Shown: one piece after another, positions 48,591-57,867 of the stretch
How positions within the stretch are numbered: position 1 is the first letter of the stretch
Layout of the letters: each line of letters begins with the position of its first letter
Assembly: GCF_001429295.1 (NCBI RefSeq)
Contig: NZ_LMJL01000007.1
Span: 796,835-860,834 of the forward strand
Direction of reading: 5' to 3'
Length of the DNA stretch: 64,000 nt
Origin: Flavobacterium sp. Root935
Lineage (GTDB): Bacteria > Bacteroidota > Bacteroidia > Flavobacteriales > Flavobacteriaceae
The notes under the pieces: generated by a model
Databases searched by the model: none
Told to the model about the DNA's origin: nothing
What the model saw: the letters and a program-made list of their open reading frames with translations, nothing else
Made by a program: the position numbers and the translations under genes

Positions 48591-51500
48591 ATGTATTTAA
48601 TATTCGATACCGAAACAACCGGATTACCAAAACGATGGGATGCCCCGATAACCGATTCTGATAACTGGCCCCGCTGTATACAGATCGCTTGGCAGCTTCA
48701 TGACGAAATGGGACAGCTTATTGAGCATCAGGATTATTTGGTAAAACCAGAAGGATTTAATATTCCGTATGATGCCGAACGTATTCACGGAATCTCGACT
48801 GAATTGGCTGAAGCCGATGGAATCTCTTTGGCCGAAGTTTTAGAAAAATTCAACATCGCTTTAAGCAAAACCAAATTTATCGTTGGTCAGAATTTAGGTT
48901 TCGACGTTAATATTATGGGAGCTGAATTTCACAGAATGGGTGTGGATTCTCCTATGGGTACAATGCCGGTTTTGGATACATGTACAGAAGTTACGGCTTC
49001 GTTATTGCAGCTTCCTGGAGGTCGTGGAGGAAAATTCAAACTTCCAACCTTAACAGAATTACACAGTTATCTTTTCAATCAGCCATTCGCGGAAGCGCAC
49101 AACGCAACTGCCGACGTTGAGGCAACTACGCGTTGTTTCTTGGAATTGGTAAGAAGAGAAGTTTTTACCAAAGAAGAATTAGACGTTCCGAAGGAATATT
49201 TTAAAGAATTTCAAGATAGAAATCCGCAGGAATTTAAACTGATTGGTTTAAAGCATATCAATTTAAAAGCGGCTTCTGAAAAAGTTAGGGAACAAATCAA
49301 AGCTTTACAAGTTGATGATACTCCAACTGTAGTTTCAGAATCTGATAAAGCAGATTTTAAAGCAGCAAAATTTGCTCATTTACACAATCATACACAGTTT
49401 TCGGTTCTGCAGTCCACTATCGGAATCGGAAATATTGTTGCGGCTGCAGCCAAAAACGGAATGCCTGCAGTTGCCATGACGGATACCGGAAACATGATGG
49501 GAGCTTTTCACTTTGTGAGCGCCGTTATGAACCATAACAAAGCAGCATCTGGAAAAAACAAAGCTCTGGTTGAAGCGGGAGAAGAGCCAACAGAAACTGA
49601 GGTAAAACCAATTGTTGGCTGTGAATTTAATATCTGTGAAAATCATTTAGATAAAAGCAAAAAAGACAACGGTTATCAGGTTGTTTTACTGGCGAAAAAT
49701 AAAGCTGGTTACCATAATCTGGCGAAAATGGCTTCGATTGCTTACACGGAGGGATTTTATTATGTTCCGAGAATTGACCGAAAAATTGTGGAGCAATATA
49801 AAGCAGATATCATGGTCTTGTCTGGGAATTTATACGGAGAAATTCCGAGTAAAATCTTGAATATTGGTGAAAATCAAGCAGAAGAAGCTTTAATTTGGTG
49901 GAAAGAACAATTTGGCGAAGATTTCTATTTAGAGGTAATGCGCCACAATCAGGAAGATGAAAATCGCGTAAACAAAACCCTGATTGAGTTTTCACAAAAG
50001 CATAATGTCAAATTAATTGCGACCAACAATACTTATTATTTAAACAAAGAAGATGCCAATGCCCACGATATTTTACTTTGTGTAAAAGACGGTGAAAAGC
50101 AGGCAACACCTATTGGACGCGGTCGAGGATATCGCTACGGACTTCCAAATCAGGAATATTATTTCAAGTCGGAAGAAGAGATGAAAAAACTCTTTGCCGA
50201 TTTGCCAGAAGCGATTATCAATATTCAGGAAATTATAGATAAGGTTGAAGGATATTCTCTTTATCGAGATGTATTGCTTCCGAAATTTGATATTCCAGAA
50301 GAATTTATGGTTCCCGAAGATGAAGCAGACGGCGGTGTTAGAGGGGAAAATAAATACCTGCGACACCTTACTATGGAAGGTGCCAAAAGAAGATATGGCG
50401 AAATTACAGAATCGATTCAGGAACGTTTGGATTTTGAATTATTAACGATTTCGAATTCTGGATATCCAGGTTACTTTTTGATCGTTCAGGATTTCATTGC
50501 CGAAGCCAGAAAAATGGACGTATCGGTAGGGCCAGGTCGTGGATCTGCCGCGGGTTCTGCCGTTGCGTACTGCCTCGGAATCACCAATATTGACCCTATT
50601 AAATACGACTTACTTTTTGAGCGTTTCCTTAATCCTGACCGTGTATCGATGCCCGATATTGATATCGATTTTGATGACGAGGGTCGTGGACGTGTAATGG
50701 ATTACGTAATCAATAAATACGGACAAAAACAGGTGGCGCAGATTATCACTTATGGTAAAATGGCAACCAAATCGGCAATTCGTGATACCGCCCGTGTACT
50801 GGATTTACCTTTGTTCGAAGCCGACAGAATTGCCAAACTGATTCCGGGAATGATGCCGTCAAAATGGAATTTGGCGCGTTTTATTTCTGAAAGTGAAGAA
50901 GAGGTAAAAAAAGCACTTCGTTCTGACGAATTTGATAATGTAAAAGAATTAATCGCGATTGCCAATGAAGATGATTTGGCAGGAGAAACCATTCAGCAGG
51001 CAAAAATCCTGGAAGGATCAATGCGTAATACTGGAATTCACGCCTGCGGGGTAATCATTACGCCGTCGGATATTACGAATTATGTTCCCGTTACTACCGC
51101 AAAAGATTCTGATTTATATGTAACCCAGTTTGATAACTCGGTTGCAGAAAGTGCCGGGCTGCTTAAAATGGACTTCTTGGGTCTGAAGACCCTTACGCTG
51201 ATAAAAGATACCGTTAAACTGGTAAAATATAGAACAGGAATTGATTTAGATCCAGATAATTTCCCGATTGATGATGAAGAAACGTATGCGCTTTTCCAAA
51301 GAGGTGAAACGGTAGGTATTTTCCAATACGAGTCACCTGGAATGCAGAAATACATGAAAGATCTGAAACCAACAGTTTTTGGAGATTTAATTGCGATGAA
51401 TGCACTTTATCGTCCAGGACCTTTGGAGTATATTCCGTCTTTCGTTCGAAGAAAAAATGGTGACGAAGAAATTAAATACGACTTAGATGCCTGTGCCGAA

Positions 51501-53126
51501 TATTTGTCTGAAACCTACGGAATTACAGTTTATCAAGAGCAGGTAATGCTTTTGTCTCAGTCTTTGGCAGGATTTACAAAGGGTGAGGCCGACGTTTTGC
51601 GTAAAGCGATGGGTAAGAAACAAAAAGACGTACTAGATAAAATGAAGCCGAAGTTTGTCGAACAAGCTGCTGCTAAAGGTCACGATGCTAAAATTCTAGA
51701 GAAAATCTGGAAAGACTGGGAAGCTTTTGCGAGTTACGCCTTCAACAAATCGCACTCGACTTGTTATGCTTGGATTGCGTATCAAACGGCTTATTTGAAA
51801 GCGCATTATCCTGCAGAATATATGGCAGCGGTACTTTCGAATAATATGAATGATATTAAACAAGTGTCATTTTTCATGGAAGAATGTAAGCGTATGGGAT
51901 TACAGGTTTTGGGTCCCTGTGTAAATGAATCGTATTATAAATTTACGGTAAATGATGAATATGCTGTTCGTTTCGGAATGGGAGCGATTAAAGGTGTTGG
52001 TTCTGGAGCCGTTGAAACTATTGTAGCCAACAGAAAAGACGGAAGATACAAATCGATTTTTGATTTGGCGAAGCGAATTGATTTGCGTGCTGCCAATAAA
52101 AAAGCGATTGAGAATTTAGCTCTTGCCGGTGGTTTTGATTCATTTGAAGGAACAACCAGAGCGCAGTATTTTCATGACGATGGCGACGGAATTACATTCT
52201 ACGAAAAAGCAATGCGTTATGGATCGAAGTTTCAGGAAAATGAAAATTCCTCTCAGGTAAGTTTATTTGGGGAAACCAGCGAAGTACAAATTGCAGAACC
52301 AGTTGTGCCTCCATGCGAGGACTGGAGTACAATGGAAAAACTGGCCAAAGAAAAAGAAGTTGTCGGAATTTATATTTCTGGACATCCTCTGGACGATTTT
52401 AGATTTGAAATGAAATACTTCTGTAATGCCCGATTAGAAGCATTAAAAAGTATGAATGAATATGTGGGTAAAAATTTGAACTTCGCCGGAATCATTAATA
52501 ACGTACAGCACCGTGTAGCTAAAAATGGAAAAGGATGGGCAGTATTCAACTTAGAAGGATATGACGAAAGTTATGAGTTTAAAATTTTTGGTGAAGAATA
52601 TTTAAAATTCCGTCATTTCCTGATTCAGAATAATTTTGCCTACATAAAGATATTGATAAAAGACGGTTGGGTAAATCATGACACAGGTAAAAAATCTGAA
52701 CCGAGGATGCAGTTTGTAGAGATACGACAACTGCAGGATATTTTAGAAGCTTTTGCTAAGAAATTAATTGTCCTATTAAATATTAAAGATATTCAGGCAG
52801 AATTTATTCATAAGCTGAGTCATTTGTTTAACGAGAACAAGGGAGATAATTCTGTGACTTTTGAAATCATGGAATTAGAAAAGATAAAACGATTAGTTGA
52901 GGTAGAAACACCAACAGATTTTGAACCCGATGATGCCGTTTTTGAAGATGAAAATGAAAACGAAGATGAAGTACTTGAAAGTACAAAAGTGCAAGAGGTA
53001 AATGAGGTTGAAGAAATAAAAGTCGTGACGAAATTAACTATGCCAAGTCGTCGTTTAAAAGTGAGAATTTCAACTGAATTATTGCAGGAATTGGAGAAAA
53101 TGCAGATCAATTTTAAATTGAACTAA
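48591..53126 (+). CDS. dnaE: DNA polymerase III alpha subunit with fused N-terminal 3'-5' exonuclease, 1511 aa
   Basis: Replicative polymerase. Residues 1-190 are a DEDDh proofreading exonuclease (FDTETTG with Asp6/Glu8, AHNATADVEATTR near 160-172), the role that a separate DnaQ subunit plays in E. coli. The PHP domain begins at about residue 258 (HLHNHTQFSVL, His263), the polymerase active site is MPDIDIDFDD (about residues 687-695), followed by the finger, beta-clamp and OB-fold (about 1230-1330, FAGIINNVQHRVAKNGKGWA) regions and an acidic tail. Total length 1511 is about 350 more than E. coli DnaE, explained by the exonuclease and the tail. This fusion is, as I recall, normal in Bacteroidota. 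Confidence 0.95.
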   Translation: MYLIFDTETTGLPKRWDAPITDSDNWPRCIQIAWQLHDEMGQLIEHQDYLVKPEGFNIPYDAERIHGISTELAEADGISLAEVLEKFNIALSKTKFIVGQNLGFDVNIMGAEFHRMGVDSPMGTMPVLDTCTEVTASLLQLPGGRGGKFKLPTLTELHSYLFNQPFAEAHNATADVEATTRCFLELVRREVFTKEELDVPKEYFKEFQDRNPQEFKLIGLKHINLKAASEKVREQIKALQVDDTPTVVSESDKADFKAAKFAHLHNHTQFSVLQSTIGIGNIVAAAAKNGMPAVAMTDTGNMMGAFHFVSAVMNHNKAASGKNKALVEAGEEPTETEVKPIVGCEFNICENHLDKSKKDNGYQVVLLAKNKAGYHNLAKMASIAYTEGFYYVPRIDRKIVEQYKADIMVLSGNLYGEIPSKILNIGENQAEEALIWWKEQFGEDFYLEVMRHNQEDENRVNKTLIEFSQKHNVKLIATNNTYYLNKEDANAHDILLCVKDGEKQATPIGRGRGYRYGLPNQEYYFKSEEEMKKLFADLPEAIINIQEIIDKVEGYSLYRDVLLPKFDIPEEFMVPEDEADGGVRGENKYLRHLTMEGAKRRYGEITESIQERLDFELLTISNSGYPGYFLIVQDFIAEARKMDVSVGPGRGSAAGSAVAYCLGITNIDPIKYDLLFERFLNPDRVSMPDIDIDFDDEGRGRVMDYVINKYGQKQVAQIITYGKMATKSAIRDTARVLDLPLFEADRIAKLIPGMMPSKWNLARFISESEEEVKKALRSDEFDNVKELIAIANEDDLAGETIQQAKILEGSMRNTGIHACGVIITPSDITNYVPVTTAKDSDLYVTQFDNSVAESAGLLKMDFLGLKTLTLIKDTVKLVKYRTGIDLDPDNFPIDDEETYALFQRGETVGIFQYESPGMQKYMKDLKPTVFGDLIAMNALYRPGPLEYIPSFVRRKNGDEEIKYDLDACAEYLSETYGITVYQEQVMLLSQSLAGFTKGEADVLRKAMGKKQKDVLDKMKPKFVEQAAAKGHDAKILEKIWKDWEAFASYAFNKSHSTCYAWIAYQTAYLKAHYPAEYMAAVLSNNMNDIKQVSFFMEECKRMGLQVLGPCVNESYYKFTVNDEYAVRFGMGAIKGVGSGAVETIVANRKDGRYKSIFDLAKRIDLRAANKKAIENLALAGGFDSFEGTTRAQYFHDDGDGITFYEKAMRYGSKFQENENSSQVSLFGETSEVQIAEPVVPPCEDWSTMEKLAKEKEVVGIYISGHPLDDFRFEMKYFCNARLEALKSMNEYVGKNLNFAGIINNVQHRVAKNGKGWAVFNLEGYDESYEFKIFGEEYLKFRHFLIQNNFAYIKILIKDGWVNHDTGKKSEPRMQFVEIRQLQDILEAFAKKLIVLLNIKDIQAEFIHKLSHLFNENKGDNSVTFEIMELEKIKRLVEVETPTDFEPDDAVFEDENENEDEVLESTKVQEVNEVEEIKVVTKLTMPSRRLKVRISTELLQELEKMQINFKLN

Positions 53127-53273
53127 AAAATTAACAGTTAAAATTTAACCAAATGTTAAATTTTTTAGTTAAAAATATGCATGCATAATACTTTTTTAGT
53201 AATATTGCCCAAAATTACAACGTTTTCGTGCCAAGTCTAACTTTACAAACTATAAGAATATGTTAAAATACTC

Positions 53274-53281
53274 TAAGTTTG
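53274..53281 (+). promoter_or_regulatory. -7 promoter element (TAAGTTTG)
   Basis: Exact TAnnTTTG match, 23 nt before the ATG at 53305. Confidence 0.4.
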
Positions 53282-53304
53282 TATTAATCAATTAAATCAG
53301 AATT

Positions 53305-54264
53305 ATGAAAAAGAACCTATTTTTATTAGGATTATTAGTTTGCTCTATGGCCACAATGGCGCAAACAGAAAAAGCAGATAAACCAGAAAGCTGGTATTTT
53401 AAACTAGGTGGATCTTATTTTATTCAAACAGCAGCTACAGAGTTTCCAATTGTAAATGGTGCATTGCCTAATACAGATGTTTATGCCGCAGATGGTACAA
53501 CATTACTTTCAAGAGAAACAAATCACGGCTCATTTGGGGAAGGATTTCGTACAGGTATAACTGCAGGATATCGTTTTACAGCTCGTTTGGGAGTTGAAAT
53601 GGGAATTAATTATTTTAGCAGTGCTAGTAAAACTATGGTTCAAACCACTAATAGATTAGTTGCTGCTGGACCTACCTTTGCTAGTGGAAAAGCAGTTGGG
53701 AAAATTGAAGCTTTTGATGTTGCTCCAGCTCTTGTATTGTTTTTAGGAGAATCTCATGGCTTTGAACCTTATACGAAAGTAGGAGTTATTGTACCTATAC
53801 ACGGAGATTTAACAATCGAAACTACTAGAACTTACACTAATCCTGCGGGAGTTGTCAATAGTTATGCTAAAGATGTAGTAAAACCAAATCCAACAGTAGG
53901 GTTTTTGGCAGCTTTAGGAACATCATATAAATTAGGTAAGCACATAGCTGTTTTTGCAGAATTAGAGTACCGTAACTTTACTGTTCATGGTAAAAGTAAA
54001 GAAACAGAGGTATATACTGAAAATGGTGTAGACAAATTAAACACGCCTACATCTTTCCGTCCAGACGCTTCTTATTCTGCTAGTCATGTTGATTACGTTA
54101 AGCAATTAAACACAGGGTCTAATCACTATTTGTTTAATCCAAATACTGCAACAACAAATATTCCTACTGATACAACTAGACCTAATGATGCTATGAATGA
54201 TATTAGTTCATATGTTGGAATCTCTGGATTAGGTTTGACTTTCGGTCTTAAATACAGCTTGTAA
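53305..54264 (+). CDS. Outer-membrane beta-barrel protein, 319 aa
   Basis: Signal peptide at residues 1-20 (LLGLLVCSMATMAQ). The rest alternates polar and hydrophobic residues with Gly-rich turns and starts with WYFKLGGSYFIQT, and ends with GLGLTFGLKYSL, typical of 8-12-stranded outer-membrane barrels of the OmpW/outer membrane protein beta-barrel family in Bacteroidota. No ligand is indicated. It has its own promoter and terminator. Confidence 0.85.
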   Translation: MKKNLFLLGLLVCSMATMAQTEKADKPESWYFKLGGSYFIQTAATEFPIVNGALPNTDVYAADGTTLLSRETNHGSFGEGFRTGITAGYRFTARLGVEMGINYFSSASKTMVQTTNRLVAAGPTFASGKAVGKIEAFDVAPALVLFLGESHGFEPYTKVGVIVPIHGDLTIETTRTYTNPAGVVNSYAKDVVKPNPTVGFLAALGTSYKLGKHIAVFAELEYRNFTVHGKSKETEVYTENGVDKLNTPTSFRPDASYSASHVDYVKQLNTGSNHYLFNPNTATTNIPTDTTRPNDAMNDISSYVGISGLGLTFGLKYSL

Positions 54265-54286
54265 TTTTAGACTTTTTATAGTTTAC

Positions 54287-54324
54287 AAAAAGAGGATATT
54301 CATAACGAATATCCTCTTTTTTTT
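54287..54324 (+). terminator. Intrinsic terminator of the outer-membrane protein gene
   Basis: AAAAGAGGATATTC and GAATATCCTCTTTT form a 14-bp stem with a 5-nt loop (ATAAC), followed by more T. Confidence 0.85.
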
Positions 54325-54359
54325 ACAGATGCCAGCCTTAGTCAAAGTTTTTACGATGA

Positions 54360-54391
54360 ATTGCCTCCAGCTAAAGCTGGAGGCAATTCAA
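54360..54391. repeat. TTGCCTCCAGCT palindrome
   Basis: AATTGCCTCCAGCT and AGCTGGAGGCAATT are perfect inverted arms with two bases between them. It lies just before the end of the next gene on the minus strand and may terminate it; the string is common in Flavobacterium intergenic DNA as I recall. Confidence 0.7.
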
Positions 54392-54403
54392 TTCTAAATG
54401 CTA

Positions 54404-55396
54404 TTATTTTGAAGAATTCCTAAACTCTTTCAAAACTTCATCAATAACCCAAGTCGTTCTTGAACCAGAAATTCCTTTTGATGGAGAAGCGCCATCTCCT
54501 AATAGTTCAGCAATAACAGTTTCTATAAATGGCTGTTGAATATGTAATGGATTTTCTATCGTAATACTTTCTTTTTCTCCATCTGCATATTGAATATGCA
54601 AAGGATCATTGCCAAAAGTTGAGAAAGAAATTTTTCCTTTATCACCCACAATTTCAGTATTATCATAACGTTCAAAACTGGCAAAATTCCATAGACCAGA
54701 TCCGTGAATTCCGTTTTCGAATAAAAACGACATCGAAACAGCATCTTCAGCAGGATAAGCTTTAAGCTGAGAAGTTGCATGACCGCGAACTGATTTTATC
54801 GGACCTAAGACGAAATCTAGAAAATCTAGAGTATGACACGCTAAATCAACAAAAATTCCACCCCCGGAAATGTGAGGCAGAACAGTCCACGGAAGATTGA
54901 TTTCATCATCATAGCGCTGTTCAAAAGGATGATATAAAACACAGTTTACATGTCTTATTGTTCCTAATTTTCCTTGGTCGATAATTTCTTTTATTTTTAA
55001 GAAACGCGGTAAAGCTCTTCTATAATAAGCAACAAACAACGGAACATTATGTTCTTTGCAAACGCTGATCATTTCATTGCATTCTTCAAAAGTTAGTGCC
55101 ATTGGTTTTTCAACATAAACTGGTTTTCCGGCTTTGGCACATAAAATAGTATATTCTTTATGAGATGACGGAGGAGTTGCGATATAAACAGCATCAACTT
55201 CTGGATCATTAATTAAATCTGCGGCGTTTGAATACCATTTCGGAACATTATGGCGTTTTGCATAATCTTCAGCAAGTGCAGCATCTCTTCGCATTACAGC
55301 AACTAAAGCAGAGTTTGGGGCTTTCTGAAAAGCTGGTCCGCTTTTTACTTCGGTTACATTCCCACAGCCTATAATTCCCCATTTTATAATTTTCAT
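54404..55396 (-). CDS. Gfo/Idh/MocA family oxidoreductase, 330 aa
   Basis: NAD(P)-dependent sugar/inositol oxidoreductase type. Rossmann motif GIIGCGNVTE at residues 7-16, the conserved EKPMAL at about 94-99, and the C-terminal alpha/beta domain with HISGGGIFVDLACHTLDF. Substrate unknown. A word repeat separates it from the prolyl oligopeptidase gene on the same strand. Confidence 0.9.
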   Translation of the reverse strand: MKIIKWGIIGCGNVTEVKSGPAFQKAPNSALVAVMRRDAALAEDYAKRHNVPKWYSNAADLINDPEVDAVYIATPPSSHKEYTILCAKAGKPVYVEKPMALTFEECNEMISVCKEHNVPLFVAYYRRALPRFLKIKEIIDQGKLGTIRHVNCVLYHPFEQRYDDEINLPWTVLPHISGGGIFVDLACHTLDFLDFVLGPIKSVRGHATSQLKAYPAEDAVSMSFLFENGIHGSGLWNFASFERYDNTEIVGDKGKISFSTFGNDPLHIQYADGEKESITIENPLHIQQPFIETVIAELLGDGASPSKGISGSRTTWVIDEVLKEFRNSSK

Positions 55397-55433
55397 CGTT
55401 TGGTTTTTTAGTTTCTCAAATTTAAAAAAGGTT

Positions 55434-55602
55434 TGCCACGAATTACACGAATTGTCACGAATTTATTTTTTGAATTTTTGCCACAGATTAAAGGATTTTC
55501 ACAGATTAAATTAAAAGCACGCGAATAAATCATTTTAATCCTTTTATATGTGGCAAAAAAGAAAGCCACAAATTCACAAAATATATTCGTGAATTCGTGG
55601 CT
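55434..55602. repeat. GCCACGAATTCACGAATT word palindrome
   Basis: Left words GCCACGAATTACACGAATT, TTGTCACGAATTTATTTT and GCCACAGATTAAAGGATTTTC answer right words AATCCTTTTATATGTGGC, GCCACAAATTCAC and GTGAATTCGTGGC. Only in the gap between the oxidoreductase and peptidase genes. Confidence 0.75.
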
Positions 55603-55624
55603 TAAAAAAGTCCAGTTTAAAGTT

Positions 55625-57727
55625 TTACTTTTTCGGTAAAGCTTTAAAACCCATATTGTAAAGTGTGAAAGCTTGAATGTCTACATTTTCTTGTATCGAA
55701 GCAGCAACAGATTTTCCTGCACCGTGACCAGCTTTAACATCAATTCTAATTAATACCGGATTTTCTCCTGTCTGTTTTTCTTGTAATTCAGAAGCAAATT
55801 TGAAACTATGCGCTGGAACCACACGATCATCATGATCACCTGTAGTTACCATTGTTGCAGGATAATGAGTTCCTTTTTTAACATTATGAACAGGAGAATA
55901 TCCTTTTAAGTATTCAAACATTTCTTTGTTGTCTTGAGCAGTTCCATAATCAAAAGCCCATCCTGCACCAGCTGTAAAAGCATTGTAACGAAGCATATCC
56001 ATAACCCCAACCGCTGGTAAAGCCACTTTCATTAAATCAGGACGCTGCGTCATAGTTGCTCCAACTAATAAACCTCCGTTCGATCCTCCGCGAATAGCTA
56101 GATAATCTGATGAAGTATATTTTTGAGCAATTAAGTATTCTGCCGCAGCAATAAAATCATCAAATACATTTTGTTTTTGCAATTTTGTTCCTGCATCATG
56201 CCATTTTTTACCGTACTCGCCGCCGCCTCTTAAATTGGCAACTGCATAAATACCTCCGTTTTCCATCCAAACAGCATTTGCAATACTGAAACTTGGAGTT
56301 AAACTAATATTGAATCCACCGTAACCGTAAAGGATAGTTGGGTTTTTACCGTCTAATTTGATTCCTTTTTTATAAGTAATAATCATTGGAACTTTTGTGC
56401 CGTCTTTTGAAGTGTAGAATACTTGTTTAGACTCGTAATCTTCACTTTTGAAATCAACTTTTGGTTTTTGATATACTTCTGATTTACCAGATTTTGGTTC
56501 AAAAGAATAAATACTTCCTGGAGTTGTGTAATTTGTAAAGCTGTAATACAAAATCTTTTCTTCTTTTTTGCCGCCAAATCCGCCTGCAGTTCCAACAGCA
56601 GGAAGTTTGATTTCGCGAACCAATTTTCCGTTGTAATCATATTGCTGTACAAACGAAACAGCATCTTTTGTATAATTAGCAAAGAAGTATCCTGCTCCAG
56701 TTGAAGGAGATAAAACATTTTCAGTTTCTTTGATAAAATCTTTCCAGTTTTCCACCTTCGGATTTGCAGCATCTACAGTAACTACGCGTACGTTTGGAGC
56801 ATTTAAGTCAGTTTCTATAAATAACTTAGTTCCCTCATTTTCAATAATTGAGTTTGAACTATTGAAATTATCTACAATCGTAACAATTGGACTATTAGGT
56901 TTCGTCAAATCTTTGATGTACAATTCATTTCCATAAGTAGAATTGGCAGCAGAAATAATTAAAAAATGATCATCTTCGGTAACATAACCGCTTACGTATC
57001 TTCTTTTTTGATCTGCACCAAAAATTACTTTATCCTCTTTTTGAGAAGTTCCCAGTTTATGAAAATACAATTTATGCTGATCTGTTTTGGCAGATAATTC
57101 ACTTCCTTTCGGTTTGTCATAACTAGAATAGTAGAAACCTTCATTTCCGTGCCAAGAAACCCCGCTGAATTTTACATCAACTAAAGTATCTTCTAAAACT
57201 TTTTTAGAAAGAGCATCAATTATAATTACTTTTCTCCAGTCGCTTCCTCCTTCAGAGATAGAATAAGCGGCTTTGTTTCCGTCTTTAGAGAAATCTAAAC
57301 CTCCAAGAGAAGTTGTTCCGTCTTTTGAAAATGTATTCGGATCTAAGAAAACTTCTTCTTTTCCATTTGCATCTTTTCTATAAACAACAGATTGGTTTTG
57401 AAGACCATTATTTTTAGAATAATAAGTAAACTTTCCTTCTTTAAAAGGAGCACCTATTTTTTCATAGTTCCATAGTTTTTCCATTCGTTTTTTAAGTTCT
57501 TCACGAAACGGAATTTTATCTAAATATCCATAAGTAACTTCATTTTCAGCTTTTACCCAAGCTCCAGTTTCTGCAGATTTGTCGTCTTCAAGCCATCGGT
57601 ACGGATCGCTTACTTTGGTATCAAAATATACATCAACAGTTTCTCCTTTTTTTGTTTCAGGGTATTTTAGCTGCCCGAATGAAATTCCTGCGGTTGTAAG
57701 TGTCATTAATAAAAATGTTTTTTTCAT
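55625..57727 (-). CDS. Prolyl oligopeptidase family serine peptidase, 700 aa
   Basis: Secreted (signal peptide 1-18, LLMTLTTAGISFG) S9A peptidase cutting after proline in small peptides. The N-terminal beta-propeller (about 60-400) is followed by an alpha/beta-hydrolase domain with Ser549 in RGGSNGG, the Asp in DHDDRVVPAH, and His668 in AGHGAGK. Length is as expected for the family. It is preceded by a promoter -7 element and lies between word repeats. Confidence 0.93.
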   Translation of the reverse strand: MKKTFLLMTLTTAGISFGQLKYPETKKGETVDVYFDTKVSDPYRWLEDDKSAETGAWVKAENEVTYGYLDKIPFREELKKRMEKLWNYEKIGAPFKEGKFTYYSKNNGLQNQSVVYRKDANGKEEVFLDPNTFSKDGTTSLGGLDFSKDGNKAAYSISEGGSDWRKVIIIDALSKKVLEDTLVDVKFSGVSWHGNEGFYYSSYDKPKGSELSAKTDQHKLYFHKLGTSQKEDKVIFGADQKRRYVSGYVTEDDHFLIISAANSTYGNELYIKDLTKPNSPIVTIVDNFNSSNSIIENEGTKLFIETDLNAPNVRVVTVDAANPKVENWKDFIKETENVLSPSTGAGYFFANYTKDAVSFVQQYDYNGKLVREIKLPAVGTAGGFGGKKEEKILYYSFTNYTTPGSIYSFEPKSGKSEVYQKPKVDFKSEDYESKQVFYTSKDGTKVPMIITYKKGIKLDGKNPTILYGYGGFNISLTPSFSIANAVWMENGGIYAVANLRGGGEYGKKWHDAGTKLQKQNVFDDFIAAAEYLIAQKYTSSDYLAIRGGSNGGLLVGATMTQRPDLMKVALPAVGVMDMLRYNAFTAGAGWAFDYGTAQDNKEMFEYLKGYSPVHNVKKGTHYPATMVTTGDHDDRVVPAHSFKFASELQEKQTGENPVLIRIDVKAGHGAGKSVAASIQENVDIQAFTLYNMGFKALPKK

Positions 57728-57749
57728 AGTTAGTTTTTATCTGTTGTAA

Positions 57750-57757
57750 CAAAAATA
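57750..57757 (-). promoter_or_regulatory. -7 promoter element (TATTTTTG) of the prolyl oligopeptidase gene
   Basis: Exact TAnnTTTG on the minus strand, 22 nt before the ATG at 57727. Confidence 0.45.
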
Positions 57758-57791
57758 GCACTTTTTGTTGTGAAAATTGAATGAAAAAATT

Positions 57792-57860
57792 AAACCATAT
57801 AAGACATATAAGTTCACTTAAACGCTTTACTTAATTTTACTTATATGACTTATATGGTTT
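57792..57860. repeat. ACTTATATGACTTATATGG palindrome
   Basis: Arms of 22 nt (57792-57813 and 57839-57860), built from two ATATAAG words each, match with one difference. Between the TonB receptor stop and the peptidase promoter. Confidence 0.75.
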
Positions 57861-57867
57861 AAAAATG

